NCBI GenBank assembly: GCA_013285505.1
Contig: CP053450.1
Coordinates: forward strand, 3,766,796-3,830,795
Length of the DNA stretch: 64,000 nucleotides
Reading direction: 5' to 3'
Origin: Planctomycetota bacterium
GTDB taxonomy: Bacteria; Planctomycetota; Phycisphaerae; Phycisphaerales; UBA1924
The notes under the pieces are model-generated. The model made no database searches and was not told the DNA's origin. It worked only from the letters and a program-made list of their open reading frames with translations. How positions within the stretch are numbered: the first letter of the stretch is position 1; each line of letters begins with the position of its first letter. A program made the position numbers and the translations under genes. Of the stretch, positions 12,535 through 23,899 are shown in pieces.

Positions 12535-13371
12535 CTAGATTTTAGATTTCGACTTTCGTTTTCCGCCCGTAATCTCTCGTTTAGTTGCGGTCAAGACACG
12601 ATCGATCTTGTCTTGCGCACGCGGAAGATTCTCCGGCAGGGTGTTGCCTGCCCGCTTGATAGTCTCACGCACATCGGTTGCGACGCGTGAATGCGTATTA
12701 CACGCCTTTGACTCGCTCGGAACCGACTGTCGCCGCAGCGCTGCTGAAGTCTGGGTAATGCGAAAGAGGTTCGCCGCGAGCTCTTCGCTGCCAATGAAAT
12801 CCAAGAAGGTGCCAGTCTCTTGAATTCCTTTGCGTGCTTTGATTTGCTTCACGCCAATTCCGCCGTAAAGAGCAGAAATACCCACGCCATTAAATTTTTT
12901 TAGGTCAGCTACGCCGACATCCTGTGCTACACCAGCAAGCTTTTTGTTTTCATTCTGAACCTCAAGTCGAATGCGGATACGACGCTCGTCTTCGAGCCGT
13001 TGACGATCGACTTGAAGTGCAAAGTAGCTTTGGACCAGTGCAATAGGCTTCTTCTCTACATCCGCGTTTTGCAAAACCAGCAACGCCGCAAATTTTGTGA
13101 CGTAGACCTCGCCAGGATTGTCGTACAAACTCCCATCAACGAAATGCTCTTTAACATCCCAGTCTGCATTGGCTGCGGAGATCTTTGCTCGATGAAGTGC
13201 TGGCGAGATTGTCTCATCGGGCCCGTAGCCGAATAGGAGTTTGAGTTCGGAAAGTGGCCAGACCTTTTCTCCCTCTTTCAACTCGACAGCCAATGACGAA
13301 ACGGATTTGAAATCTGCGTCTCGATCAACTATCAGCGATTGCACTTCTGCCAACCGATCTGTCGTGGCCAT
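12535..13371 (-). CDS. dinD: DinD-family DNA-damage-inducible protein
   Basis: 278 residues matching the DinD/DinD-like family along its length. Visible segments are the N-terminal WPLSELKLLFGYGPDE, then SPALHRAKISAAN, VTKFAALLVLQNADVEKKP, ALVQSYFALQVDRQRLEDE, LEVQNENKKLAGVAQDVGV, SALYGGIGVKQIKARKGI, FLDFIGSEELAANLFRITQT and DVRETIKRAGNTLPENLP. E. coli DinD is SOS-induced and inhibits RecA-mediated strand exchange. Base composition is near 50% GC, with mixed codon use and AT-rich stretches unlike both neighbours, so recent acquisition is likely. It starts 34 nt after dcd and lies upstream of nrdJ on the same strand. The Lys-rich C-terminus ends GGKRKSKSKI. Confidence 0.9.
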   Translation of the reverse strand: MATTDRLAEVQSLIVDRDADFKSVSSLAVELKEGEKVWPLSELKLLFGYGPDETISPALHRAKISAANADWDVKEHFVDGSLYDNPGEVYVTKFAALLVLQNADVEKKPIALVQSYFALQVDRQRLEDERRIRIRLEVQNENKKLAGVAQDVGVADLKKFNGVGISALYGGIGVKQIKARKGIQETGTFLDFIGSEELAANLFRITQTSAALRRQSVPSESKACNTHSRVATDVRETIKRAGNTLPENLPRAQDKIDRVLTATKREITGGKRKSKSKI

Positions 13372-13383
13372 TTCTTGATCCTC

Positions 13384-13400
13384 ACCTAGTGCCTAGTGCC
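13384..13400. repeat. Tandem octamer CCTAGTGC in the dcd-dinD junction
   Basis: CCTAGTGCCTAGTGCC occupies the 34-nt gap between dcd and dinD. The same unit recurs twice between clpP1 and clpP2 (49217-49245) and once as CTAGTGCC near 24544. It therefore appears to be a short dispersed intergenic repeat rather than a gene-specific operator. Confidence 0.5.
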
Positions 13401-13405
13401 CGATC

Positions 13406-13978
13406 TCAATCCACCTTGGGCAACGTCAGCCCTTCCTGATCCTGATACTTCCCCGCCTTGTCCGCGTAGCTCTTCTCGCACACCATGTCGCCCTTGAGGA
13501 ACACGAACTGGGCGATGCCCTCGTTGGCGTAGACCTTGGCCGGCAGCGGCGTGGTGTTGCTGATCTCGAGTGTCACCTTGCCGCGCCACTCGGGCTCGAG
13601 GGGGGTGACGTTCACGATCAGGCCGCACCGGGCGTAGGTGCTCTTGCCGACGCAGATGACCAGCACATCGCGGGGGACCTCGATGTACTCGACGGTCTCG
13701 CAGAGCGCGAAGCTGTTGGGCGGGATGATGACGTAGTCGCGCCCGGTGACGTTGGTGTCCACCTCGACCATCATGTCGTCGCTGAACCGCTTGGGGTCCA
13801 CGACGGAGATGTCGCCGTGCCGCGGCGTCGGGGTGAAGACCTTGAAGCGGGTGCCGACGCGGACGTCGTAGCCGTAGCTGGACACGCCGTAGGAGATCCG
13901 CCCCTCGCGCTTTTCGGCGGCGGAGAAGGGCTCGATCCTGACGAGCTCGCGGATCTGGGTGTCGCAGAGGACGGGCAT
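13406..13978 (-). CDS. dcd: Dcd, dCTP deaminase
   Basis: Deaminates dCTP to dUTP for dTMP synthesis; a trimeric cytosolic enzyme. The start ATG 13978 gives 190 residues (E. coli Dcd has 193), beginning [13 protein letters not shown]; the longer upstream frame is not conserved-looking. Family motifs are [54 protein letters not shown] and [18 protein letters not shown], which contains the catalytic Glu region. It is followed 34 nt later by dinD and then nrdJ, which makes a coherent dNTP-supply unit. The closely related dUTP-forming bifunctional variant cannot be excluded by eye. Confidence 0.93.
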   Translation of the reverse strand: MPVLCDTQIRELVRIEPFSAAEKREGRISYGVSSYGYDVRVGTRFKVFTPTPRHGDISVVDPKRFSDDMMVEVDTNVTGRDYVIIPPNSFALCETVEYIEVPRDVLVICVGKSTYARCGLIVNVTPLEPEWRGKVTLEISNTTPLPAKVYANEGIAQFVFLKGDMVCEKSYADKAGKYQDQEGLTLPKVD

Positions 13979-14559
13979 GAGATGCGGGGCTCCACACGAG
14001 CGCGGCGAGTGCCGCGAGAAATACCGAACGCTTGCCGAATATTGAGGAGTTGTAGGCAGACCGATCACGTCTCGACTGTCGGGTTTCCTCGCGAGTGGTG
14101 CGGGAAGGCCCTTGGTCGAGTCACTGGCCGGGGGGGCCTGAACTCCTGGATTTGGCAAACCACCGAAACCGAACGACTTCCTCGGAAGCCGGTCGAGAGC
14201 ATACCACTACACGTCGTGGTGACAAGGGGGTGAAACCCCAAAATGGGGTAGAACTTTCTGTGGATAGTCTGTCGGGTGTGCTGGAAACCCCCGCTTGGGC
14301 CAATGTTGCGCGAAGGCCGCGGAATTTGAAAAAATCTGGGCGGGGCTGCCCCCTCCCGGCTCTGAGTGTGGGAACATGTTTGTATACACGCGGCCGCACG
14401 AGCGGCGAGCCGATCGACACCGGCCAGCCAGCGGCGCGAGCAACGATGCAAACAGTTGCAAGACAAGGGTTTAGGGACACACCCGATGGACCTCCGGCCG
14501 CGGCACCCGCCGGACCGGAGCGGAGCCCGGATGCAGGGACCAGACACATGGAGCAGCAC
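13979..14559. other. Divergent intergenic region between dcd and the FlgI-like gene
   Basis: About 580 bases with no supported gene. The region is more AT-rich than average around 14160-14400 and should hold promoters for both directions. It contains a small hairpin GGGGTGAAACCCC near 14229-14241, followed by AAAATGGGGT, whose last five bases could pair alternatively with the ACCCC arm. Another inverted pair, ACCAC/GTGGT, lies near 14205-14222. I could not fit a tRNA or a known riboswitch. Confidence 0.45.
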
Positions 14560-16572
14560 ATGACCCGTGACGGCGTGAGGAAACTTCGGCTGGGCGTGGT
14601 GGGCGTGGTCGCCGGGGGGCTGTTGATGGCCGCGGTGGCCGGTCTGGCCGGGTGTTCACCGGGCAAGAAGATCCAGGTGGAGCGGCCGCGGGTCGAGGCC
14701 CGGGCGGTGCCCGCCCCGCTGCGGGGGACGGTCGGCAGCCTGGCGCAATCCACGGCGGGCGAGCCGATCGTGATCAGCGGGTTCGGGCTGGTCGTGGGGC
14801 TCAACGGCACCGGAGGCGGGCTGCTGGATGAGCGGATCGCGGCGACCATGGAGCGGGAGATGCTGCTGCAGGGCGTCGGCCTGGCGGCCAACGTGGAGGG
14901 GACGGCGGCTGGAGGACCCGATCCTGCGGCGTCCGAAGACGGCCAGCGAGCTGCTCCGCGACCCGAACGTGGCGGTGGTGCTGGTGCAGGCGGTCATCCC
15001 GCGAGGGGGCGCCGGTGGGGTATCAGTTTGATGTCTACGTGCAGGCGATGAACGCGACCTCGCTGGAGGGCGGCTCGCTCTGGACGACGCGGATGCGGCT
15101 GGGCCCTCCCGGCGTGTTCGGCGGCGCACAGACCATGGAGATCGGCCAGGCCAACGGCGAGGTGTTCATCAACCCCTTCGAGGACCCCAACGACACGCTG
15201 GGATCGGAGAACCGGACGGTCGGCCGCGTGCTGGCGGGCGGGCGGGTCTCAGAGACCATGGGAATCCAGGTCAACCTGGACACGCCGAGCCACCAGCGTG
15301 CCCGGCAGATCGCGTTTGCGGTGAACTCCCGGTTCCCCAACCGGGCTCAGGACCGCGAGGTCTCGGCCCGGGGCTTCGACGACTCGCTGATCCGGCTGAC
15401 CGTGCCGCCGACCTACACGAGCCGCCCGAACGAGTTCCTGCGGATCGTCGAGCATCTGCCGGTGGACCGCGATTTCCCGCAGGAGCGGGCGCGGACGTAC
15501 ACGGCGGCGCTGGAGTCCAACGACGTGCTGCGAGAGTCGATGATGTGGTGCCTGGTGGCGCTGGGCGACCCGTCGCTGCCGTTCGTGCGTGAGCTCTACG
15601 AGCACCGCGACCCGGAGGTGCGGATGGCGGCGTTGCGTGCGGGGTCGCTGCTGGGGGACATGCGGACGGCGCCCGGCGCTCCTGGAGATCTCGGCGGTGG
15701 GCAGCGCGTCGGAGCGGAACGAGGCGATCGCGCTGCTGGGCGAGATCGACGGCGGGCCGACGATCGATCTGGGGCTGCGGGAGCTGATCGAGACCTCGAA
15801 CCTGACCACACGGATCGCGGCCTACGAGGCCCTGGCGACGCGGGCCGAGCGGGCCGAGTATGCCCGGCTCCTGACGATCGAGGCCCGGCGGCCGGACTCG
15901 AGCGGCATGGCCCGCACGCCGCGGGAGCTGGAAATCATCTCCAAGACCCGCATCCCCTCGAGCACGCTGCAGGGCATCCAGCGGGTGACGATCCCGGGCA
16001 AGTTTGTGCTGGATGTGGTGCCGTTCGGCGAGCCGCTGGTGTATGTGACCCAGCAGGGCACGCCGCGGATCGTGCTGTTCGGCGGCGATCTGCAGCTTGT
16101 GCGTCCGATGCTGGCGTCGGCGTGGGACGACCGGTTCATGGTGATCGCCGATTCGGCCGGCCAGCCGGCGCGGCTGCGGTACGAGAACTATCGGACGGGC
16201 GAGGTGCGGGTGGTGGACGAGGTCTCGCCGAGCCTGCCCTCGCTGATCATCTTCATGGCGGCCGACCCCCGGCCGGAGGACCCGGTGCCGGGGCTGGGGA
16301 TGAGCTATTCGGAGGTGGTCGGGGCCCTGCACGCGCTCTACGACGCGGGGGCGACGCAGGCGGCGTTTGCCACCGAGACCGACAAGCTGATGGCAGAACT
16401 CGTCGAGGCGGCCCGGACGGGGCAGGTGCTGGAGCGGCCGGAGACCATCGCGGACCGGAACAAGCCGACCGAGTCGGACGATGGGCTGGTGGTGGACGCG
16501 TCGTATCTGAAGGCCGAGCGGGCCCGCAAGCCGCAGGTTGTGCCCCTGGCCCCGAAGGATCCGAAGAAATAG
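14560..16572 (+). CDS. FlgI-like (P-ring family) lipoprotein with long C-terminal extension (frameshifted)
   Basis: About 670 residues from ATG 14560, chosen because GGAG lies 7 nt upstream and gives a short basic n-region. A signal peptide ends in lipobox LAGC (Cys about 30). The segment EPIVISGFGLVVGLNGTGGG and the following QGVGLAANVEGT resemble the start of FlgI, the flagellar P-ring protein. Then come DPNVAVVLVQAVIPR, YQFDVYVQAMNATSLEGGSL and EVFINPF. From about residue 320 a helical region with HEAT-like alternation follows (PEVRMAALRAGSLLGDMR, NEAIALLGEI). Frames break near 14910, 15005 and 15685, all at GGCGC sites. No flagellar gene is nearby, so the role in motility is doubtful. Confidence 0.72.
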
Positions 16573-16716
16573 TGGGTGCGCGACGGCGAGGAATGGGGTA
16601 CGCTGTTGCTGCCTGCCGGCGGCCCGGTGTGACGCGGCCGCGGGTGGTGGTCAGGAAGACCGGCGTCGGCCGGCGGCTTTGGGGCTGCCCATGACGCGTC
16701 GACACGGAGGTTGCGG

Positions 16717-19700
16717 ATGCGTCTTGCGAGGCTGACGCTCAACGGATTCAAGTCCTTTGCGGATCGGACGGAGTTCTCCTTCGACGACCCCATGACCGGC
16801 ATCGTCGGCCCCAACGGGTGCGGCAAGAGCAATGTCGTGGACGCGATCAAGTGGGTGCTCGGCGAGCGCTCCAGCAAGAGCCTCCGCGGCAAGGAGATGA
16901 TCGACGTCATCTTCGCCGGCTCGGCCGGACGCAAGCCCGCGGGCATGGCCAGCGTCATCCTGACCTTCGAGAACCCGGAGATCGCCAGGCCCTTCGGCGC
17001 GGGGACGCTGTTTGAGGAGCCGGCGGTAGAAGCTGAAGCCGGGGCCGAGGTCGAAGACGCCGGCGAGAACGCCGCGAAGAACGGACACCAGAACGGTGCG
17101 GCAGACCCGAGCGAGGGCTCGGGGCTCGAAGATGCGGAAGCTGCGGACGCCGACGACACGGACGTTGAGGCCGAGAGCCCCGACGCGGAAGCGGCCGCGG
17201 ACGAAGGCGACGGCGCCGCGGCGGATGTCGAGATCGACCTCGAGGAGGACGACACCGGCTCGACGGTGCTGCAGGCGGAGGTTCGCGGCAAGCGGGCGCT
17301 GCCGATCGACGCGGACATCGTCGAGCTCGAGCGGCGTCTGTACCGCGACGGGACGAGCCAGTACTTGATCAACAACCGGCGTGCGCGGCTGAAGGACATC
17401 CGCGGGCTGTTTCTCGACACGGGCGTCGGGGCGGATGCGTACTCGATCATCGAGCAGGGCAAGGTTGACGCGATGCTGCTGGCGTCGCCGCAGGAGCGGC
17501 GGTCGATCTTCGAAGAGGCCGCGGGCATCTCGCGGTACAAGCAACGCCGCGTGGAGTCTGAGCGGAAGCTGGACCGCGCGGTGGCGAACCTCGCGCTGAC
17601 GCGTGAGCAGCTGGCCAACACCGAACGACGCCTTCGCATCGTCAAGGGACAGGCGGCCAAGGCAAGGCGGTTCCAGGAACTCAAGGGCGAGCTGGACGGC
17701 TGGCGGCTGGCGCTGGCGTTCGAGCAGTACGACGATCTGCGGCAGCGGCTCGACGGGCTGACCTCGCGTCTGCGCGATCTCGAACAGACCCGGGCCGAGG
17801 CGACGCGCGTGCTGGCCGAGGCCGAGCACGCCAAGCAGGAAGCCGAGCTCGAGCGCGGCGACGCGATGGATCTCGAGCGACGCCTCGAACAGGAGCAGGC
17901 GCAGGCGACGCACACCGCCGAGCGGGCCGAGCAGCGCAAGCAGATGGCCGAGCGGTCGGCCGCGGACCTGCGGCGGCAGCGGGAGACGGACGCGGCCCGG
18001 ATCGAGGACCTCACGCAGCGGGCGGCGACGCTCGATGTCGCGGCCGAGGACCTGGCCGATCAGGTCGCGGCGCTGGCCGAGCAGGCGGCGGATGCGCAGC
18101 GTCGGCTGGACGCCGCGGGCGAGCAGCGCGGGCAGATCATGGAGTTGCTGGCCAGCCAGCAGGCGGCGGTGGCCGAGCGTCGCGCGGCGGCGACGAGCAT
18201 CGACCGCGAGCGTTCGGGGCTGGTGGCGTCGATCACGGGCGACGAACGCCGGGCCGAGTCGGTCCGGGAGCAGCTCGGCAAGATCGCCGACCGCCGCTCG
18301 GTGCTGGACGAGGAAACGGCTGCGCACGCGACGGAGTCGGAGCGGCTGCAGGGCTCGGTCGAGCGGCAGCGCACAGAGCTGGAATCCATCGAACGCGACC
18401 TGGCGGGCGCAGGAGGCGTCGGCGGACGCGATGTCGGCCGATCGGCGCGACCGGGCGGAGGGGCTGGCCGAGCTCGAGCAGCAGGGCGTGCGGCTGGAGA
18501 GCCGCCGGCAGACGCTGCAGGAGCTGGTGGACTCTCGTTCGGGGCTGGGCGACGCGGTACGCGACGTGCTCGACCGCAAGAGCGCGGGGCGGGGGCTTCG
18601 ACGGTGTGATCGCGCCGCTGGCCGACCTGATCGAGACCGACAGCGACTCGGCGGCCTCCGTAGAGGCGGCGCTGGGCGCGACGCTGCAGGCACTGGTGGT
18701 GGAGAACGTGGGCGACCTGCCCGCGGCCCCGGAGTTCGAATCGCTCAGCGGGCGGGTGGCGTTTGTGCCGATCTCGCGTCTGGGCTCGACGCCCCGCCGG
18801 TATGTGCTCGACACGATCGGGATGTTCGGCGACCGAGTGGTGCCGCTGCGGGCGCTGGTGCGCGCGCAGGACGGTGTGACGGCCCGTCCGGGTTCCTCGA
18901 CCGATCTGATCAACCCCGAACGCATCGAGGCGATGCTCGACCGGCTTCTGGGCGACACGTTCCTGGTGCCGGATGTCGAGGCGGCGATGCTGCTGGCCGG
19001 CGGCCCGCTGGCCGGGCGGCGGATGGTCACCCGGGACGGGTGCGTGGTGGAGGCCGACGGGCGGATCGTCGCGGGGCCGGTGGGGACGGCCGAGTCCGGC
19101 GGCGTGCTGCAGCAGCGCGGCGAGCTGGCGGGCGCTGGGCGAGGAACTCGCGGAGGTGAACGCGGCGCTCGGGACGGCGCGGCGGGAGCTCGCGTCGGTC
19201 GACTCGCAGGCGGCGGAACTGAACGAACGCACCACGACGCTGCGGCAGCCGCCAGGCGGCGGGGCAGCGGACGCTGGCGGGCGAGACCGCACGGCTGGAC
19301 AGGCTCCGGTCGGAGGGCGAGCGGCTGGAGCGGGACCGGGTCTCGCTGGCCGACGAGGCGTCGCAGCTGGCAGACCGGCTGGCGAAGATCGAGGCCGATC
19401 GGGAGCAGCTCCGCGAGCGGGCCGAGAAGCTCGAGCGGCTCTTTGCCGACGAGGAAGCACGCGCTCTCGAATCGCAGCGCGAGCTCGAACGCACGCAGGC
19501 CGAACGCGACGCGATGGCCGAGCGGCTGAGCCGCCGCGCGGGTCGATGTCTCGCGGCTCAACGAGCAGGCGTCGGCCGCACGGCGTGAGCTCAACCGGGC
19601 CAAGATCGACAGGGACGAGGTCGAGCGTCAGCAGCGGGACGTCACGCGCCTGATCGAGCAGGCCGGGGGGCGGGCCGCCGAGTACGAGCAGGAGATCGCC

Positions 19701-20898
19701 GAGGCCGGCGAGCAGGCGAGGGTCGCGCTGACGGATTCGGCCCGGCTCGCGGCCGAGGTCGCCGAGGCCAAGCAACGGGTGCAGACCTGCGACGCCAAGG
19801 TGCAGGAACTCGGCCAGCGGGTGATCGACGCCCGGGGTCACGCCCAGCACGTCGAGCCGCGACTGGCACAGCCTCGAGGTGTCGCGGCGGGAGATCGAGG
19901 TCAAGCGGGAGAACCTCGAGGACCGCACGCGCGAAGACCTGGGGCTCGATCTGGCCGGCGAGTACGCCGAGTATCGCGAGATGATGGCCGACACCGAGCA
20001 CGGCGAGGTGACCCGGGTCGATATCGACGAGGCCGCGGCGAACGTGGACACGCTCCGCGCCGAGGTCCGCAAGCTCGGCAACGTCAACCTCGACTCGATC
20101 GAAGAGGAAGAGACGCTCGCCGACCGCAACGAGGAACTCGTGCGGCAGGTGGCGGATATCGACCTGGCCCGCGAGCAGCTCACGACGCTGATCGACAAGC
20201 TGAATCATGTCTGCCGCGAGAGGTTCGGGGAGGCGTTCAAGCGCATCCAGGCCGAGTTCGGCGGTCAGCAGGGCATGTTCCGGCGGCTCTTCGGCGGCGG
20301 TCGTGCCGAGGTGCGGCTCATGCCGCTGGTCAAGGTCGTGGAGACGCCCGAGGGCCCGAAGAAGGTCGAGACCGACGAGATCGACCTGCTCGAGTCGGGC
20401 GTCGAGGTGATCGCCAAGCCCCCGGGCAAGGAGCCGCGTTCGATCAGCCAGCTCTCGGGCGGTGAGAAGACGATGACGGCGGTGGCGCTGCTGCTGTCGA
20501 TCTTCCGCAGCAAGCCGAGCTGCTTCTGCGTGCTCGACGAGGTGGACGCGGCGCTCGACGAGGCCAACGTCGGCCGCTATGTCGATGTCGTGCGGCAGTT
20601 CACCGACCTCTCCAACTTCATCGTCATCACGCACAACAAGCGGACGATGCAGGCGGTGGACAAGCTCTTCGGCGTGACGATGCAGGAGCGGGGCGTCTCG
20701 ACGCGGGTGACTGTCAAGCTCGACCGCACCGAGCGGGCGAGGACCGAGGTGGACGCCAACGGCAGGGCTCAGGCCCTGCCGGCGGAGGAGCCGGAGGAGG
20801 CCGTCGCGGCCAAGCCCGCCAAGGGGTCGCTTCGGCACGCTCTGGCGTCGCTGCGCGAGGACTCCGCCCGCGAGGCCTCGGCGGTTGAATCCAACTGA
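16717..20898 (+). CDS. smc: SMC, chromosome segregation ATPase (frameshifted)
   Basis: Condensin ATPase that organises and segregates chromosomes. The start is ATG 16717, with GGAGG 6 nt upstream. Walker [10 protein letters not shown] is at residues 31-39, followed by [11 protein letters not shown] and [19 protein letters not shown]. Long coiled-coil arms flank a hinge containing [13 protein letters not shown] and [12 protein letters not shown]. The C-terminal head shows the signature [18 protein letters not shown] and Walker [16 protein letters not shown]. About 1394 codons is roughly 200 more than typical. Part of the excess is an acidic Ala/Asp/Glu-rich insert at residues about 100-185 in the N-terminal head. 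Six breaks (near 18408, 18588, 19133, 19250, 19537 and 19852) each look like one inserted base. No ScpA/ScpB is nearby. Confidence 0.95.
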
Positions 20899-20954
20899 TT
20901 CACCCGTCGCCCTGGGTAGTGGGGCGATGCCCACTCGGGATGGGCTTGTGTCCG

Positions 20955-22782
20955 CTACCTGTCGTCCCGGGGCGCCGGCGGCGGATCCCCGTGCTCGAGA
21001 CACCACTCGATACGCCGGATCGCAAATTCTGCGTTCGACGCCACGTTTGGCACAGCGCTCGTGGTCAGCTCGCGCAGGCGGGGCAGCGCTTGCGCCGCTG
21101 CGCTCCCAGCCATTCCAACCTCCCACACCACCAGCGACGCGCCCGGCGCCCGGCAATCTCCGAGGAGTTCCATCACCGTCGGAAAGTCCGCCTCGCCGTA
21201 CTGGACTGAGTCGCCGAACTGCTTGGCGTTCAGCCCGCCATACTGCGCAATCGCGGCTTCCGCTGCGGCCCGGGTCAGCTGGGCTTTGTCAAATCCCACC
21301 GGCACCCCGAGCCGCAGCAGCGTCGCCGCCGCGGCAAGCCGCGTGTGCCCTGCGTCGGCATCGAGCCGTCGACGCAGGACGGCCAGCACCGCCTCGTCGA
21401 ACCACCCGATCCGCCCGAGTTTCTGAATGACGCTCCCGTCGCCGGCCCTTTCTTCCTCTCTGAGAAACCGCAGCAGTGCCCGTGCCGCCGTCTCGCCGTC
21501 GCCGGTGATCTGGAAGTACGGCACGGCCGACATCAGCGCCTTGTTGGTCCCCAGCATCGCCCGCACATCGTCGGTGAACACCGCTGCCTCCTTGCCACGA
21601 TCTCCAAGCCGTTCGACCGCCCACACCCATTGCTCATAATCGCGCACCGCCAACGCCTCCCGAATAACCGCCTGCGCCGGCTCGTCCAGCGGCCCCGACA
21701 CCGCGAAGTCCACCGCCGCGGCTGCGGTGGTCTTTGATTCGGAGTCATAGCGGGAGATAGCCAGCGTTCTGAGTTCATCGTCCGGCCACAGCGAGGACCG
21801 GACGATCCACATCGCGAGCAATCGCGACTCTGCTCCGCCCGTGGCCAGAATCTCACGCAGCGCGTCGCGATACTGCTCCGGGGACTCGCTCGTGGCTGCG
21901 AGATTTGATATCGACTCGACGAGATCGGGTGACAAGTCGGGCACACCCGCGCGCCACCCGAAGATGTCCCGTAGTTGGCCGTACGGCCGCCGTGCTTCAC
22001 CAAGCATCGCCACCGCCGGCCCACCGGCCAGCGGATGGTGAGGAGAAGATTTGAGGTTCAGATCAACGACTCTCGGGAATCCGATCGCGGAACTCTCACC
22101 AAACGTAGACAGTGCGGCCTGCGCCTGCCCCGCCACCGAGGTACTCAGTGACCGCATGGACGCATCACAGAGCTTGAGAATCACCTCGCGTGTATCCACT
22201 TCGTCGGTCACGGTCAGCCAGGAGGTCCACGGTCTGACGTGCCGTTCTGCCTCGCCCTGCCCCAGAGACTCGGCCACCTGCAAGGCGAACGCCGCCCGCT
22301 CGAGCACGATCGTCTCCTGGGACTCTCCAAATGCGCTCGCGGATTTGCGGATGAGATCGCGCTGCGACCCCACGCTCAGTTCACCTTCCCAATGCCGCCG
22401 CTTGAGCTCTTCGTAGACGCTCGATCCCGCGGGCCATCGCTCCAACCCTGCCACCAACACCCAATCCGGCACCAGACTCACCGCTCCGTGTACCACCGCC
22501 TGTCGAGTGACCAGCGACGCTCCACCCAGCGCCAACAGCCCCAACCCCGCCACCGCCCACCGCTTCGGCCGCCGCGTCCGGCGCAGGTCACGTCCCGACC
22601 GCACAACACGCCCGCACTCCGGGCACTTCTTCCCGCCGCCCCCCATGTCGTACCAGCACCTAGGACACCGCAGCCGCCCCCGCGAGCGGTCCCCCCCGCA
22701 CGAACCTCGCCACACAGAGTGTCCCCGCCGCCAGCAGCGGCACGGCCACGACCACCCATATCCAGGCAACGCCCGTCATGCC
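20955..22782 (-). CDS. Zinc-ribbon membrane protein with HEAT-like helical repeats (frameshifted)
   Basis: Unrecognised family. The best start is ATG 22782, which begins a hydrophobic segment (GVAWIWVVVAVPLLAAGTL). A seven-G run on the coding strand (22690-22696 region) then shifts the frame; one fewer G joins it to RSRGRLRCPRCWYDMGGGGK and KCPECGR. The two CxxC pairs form a zinc ribbon, followed by a transmembrane segment WAVAGLGLLALGGASLV. The remaining 480 residues are helical, with repeats such as VWAVERLGDRGKEAAVFTDD and ARALLRFLREEERAGD, which suggest HEAT-like scaffolding. It is less GC-biased in codon use than its neighbours. A second zinc-ribbon membrane protein lies 3 kb downstream. 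Confidence 0.6.
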
Positions 22783-22901
22783 CCCAGTTTATCGCCGGAC
22801 GCAGTGGGTGTGCCGTTGTGCAAAATCTCCCCACGTCGCGTGAGTTTTTGCCGGTGGTGTCGCTGACTCCATAGCGGGATCGAACGTCCCGCCGATCGGT
22901 T

Positions 22902-22931
22902 CCCGGTGTGTCACCGGGGACACACACCGGG
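22902..22931 (+). promoter_or_regulatory. Leader hairpin upstream of the PEP-CTERM-like gene
   Basis: CCCGGTGTGT (22902-22911) pairs perfectly with ACACACCGGG (22922-22931) across a 10-nt loop, about 50 nt before the ATG of the secreted protein. With no T-run it is unlikely to terminate transcription. It could stabilise the mRNA or bind a regulator. Confidence 0.4.
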
Positions 22932-22982
22932 CCGACCCCAACACCACGGGCTCTCGCCCACAACGAACACGGGAGCAGACCA

Positions 22983-23705
22983 ATGCCGACCACGAACAGA
23001 TCATCCTCCACCACCCGCATCCTGGCTGCGTGCCTCGTCGGGCTCGCTGCCTCGGCCGCCATCGCCGACAACTGGTCGGTCAGCATGACCGTGGACAACC
23101 AGTTCGACGCCTACAAGGGCACGGTCGGCGCGACCGTCGGGGCCGCGGTCGGCTCGGGCAGCAGCTGGAGCACCACCTACAACTTCTCCCTGACCGGCAT
23201 GACCGCCAGCGACTACTTCTACGTCTCGACCGCCTCGGACCACTCGGTCGCCCAGGGCTTCCTCGGCGAGTTCAACAACACCACGCTGAACTACAAGTTC
23301 AACACCGGCGGCCCGCGGTGGGAGGTCTTCCCGGTCGGCAAGTACCTGCAGCAGGTCGATTCGAGCTGGCCCGCCGTCTGGCCGTCCTCCCAGATGCCGA
23401 CCCAGGGCGAGGTCGATCAGGCGCTCGCCTGGGCGGTCAGCAACCCCTCGGTCTGGATCACCCCCGCCGAGGAGACCAACTGGGACAACCGCGCCTCCGG
23501 CAACGTCACCATCTGGGGCACCCGCCCGGGCATCGACAACAACGCCGAGTGGATCTGGAACGACGCCCGCGGCAGCGGCAACCCGCTCCTCGGCGGCTAC
23601 AACCACGACGAGTTCCTGATCTTCCGCGTCCCGGGCGTTCCCGCGCCGGCGACCGCCGGCCTCCTGGGCCTCGCCGGCCTCGGGGCGATGCGCCGCCGCC
23701 GCTGA
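22983..23705 (+). CDS. Secreted protein with PEP-CTERM-like C-terminal sorting signal
   Basis: 240 residues, start ATG 22983 with GGGAG upstream. The signal peptide (RILAACLVGLAASAAIA) leads into an Asn/Ser/Thr/Trp-rich, probably beta-sheet domain with no recognised family. The C-terminus reads VPAPATAGLLGLAGLGAMRRRR: a Pro-containing motif, a hydrophobic helix and an Arg cluster. This is the tripartite architecture of PEP-CTERM-type exosortase substrates common in planctomycetes. No exosortase gene is in the window. Function is unknown; surface display or release is inferred. Confidence 0.75.
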   Translation: MPTTNRSSSTTRILAACLVGLAASAAIADNWSVSMTVDNQFDAYKGTVGATVGAAVGSGSSWSTTYNFSLTGMTASDYFYVSTASDHSVAQGFLGEFNNTTLNYKFNTGGPRWEVFPVGKYLQQVDSSWPAVWPSSQMPTQGEVDQALAWAVSNPSVWITPAEETNWDNRASGNVTIWGTRPGIDNNAEWIWNDARGSGNPLLGGYNHDEFLIFRVPGVPAPATAGLLGLAGLGAMRRRR

Positions 23706-23899
23706 GCACGACGCTGACCCACTCCCGGTCTCTTCACTCCCGGTTTCCTCACGACCGACTCTCCTCACGCCGCCCGCCGGTTGTCTCCCCGGCGGGCGGT
23801 CCTGCGCGCGCACAGGTGCAGCCGCGGCCCCTAGGCTTGCGGGGGACACTCACAGACACTCCCGGGCGCCGGCGGCCCGGTACACACAGGAGCGCAACC

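Noticed and set aside
14160..14250. tRNA-like fold near ACCAC/GTGGT and GGGGTGAAACCCC
   Set aside because: No T-loop, no acceptor stem and an 8-nt anticodon-type loop; it does not fold as a tRNA.
18400..19860. Programmed frameshifting in smc
   Set aside because: Six separate breaks at GC runs with no slippery sequence or pseudoknot; the same pattern affects unrelated genes across the window, so errors explain it.
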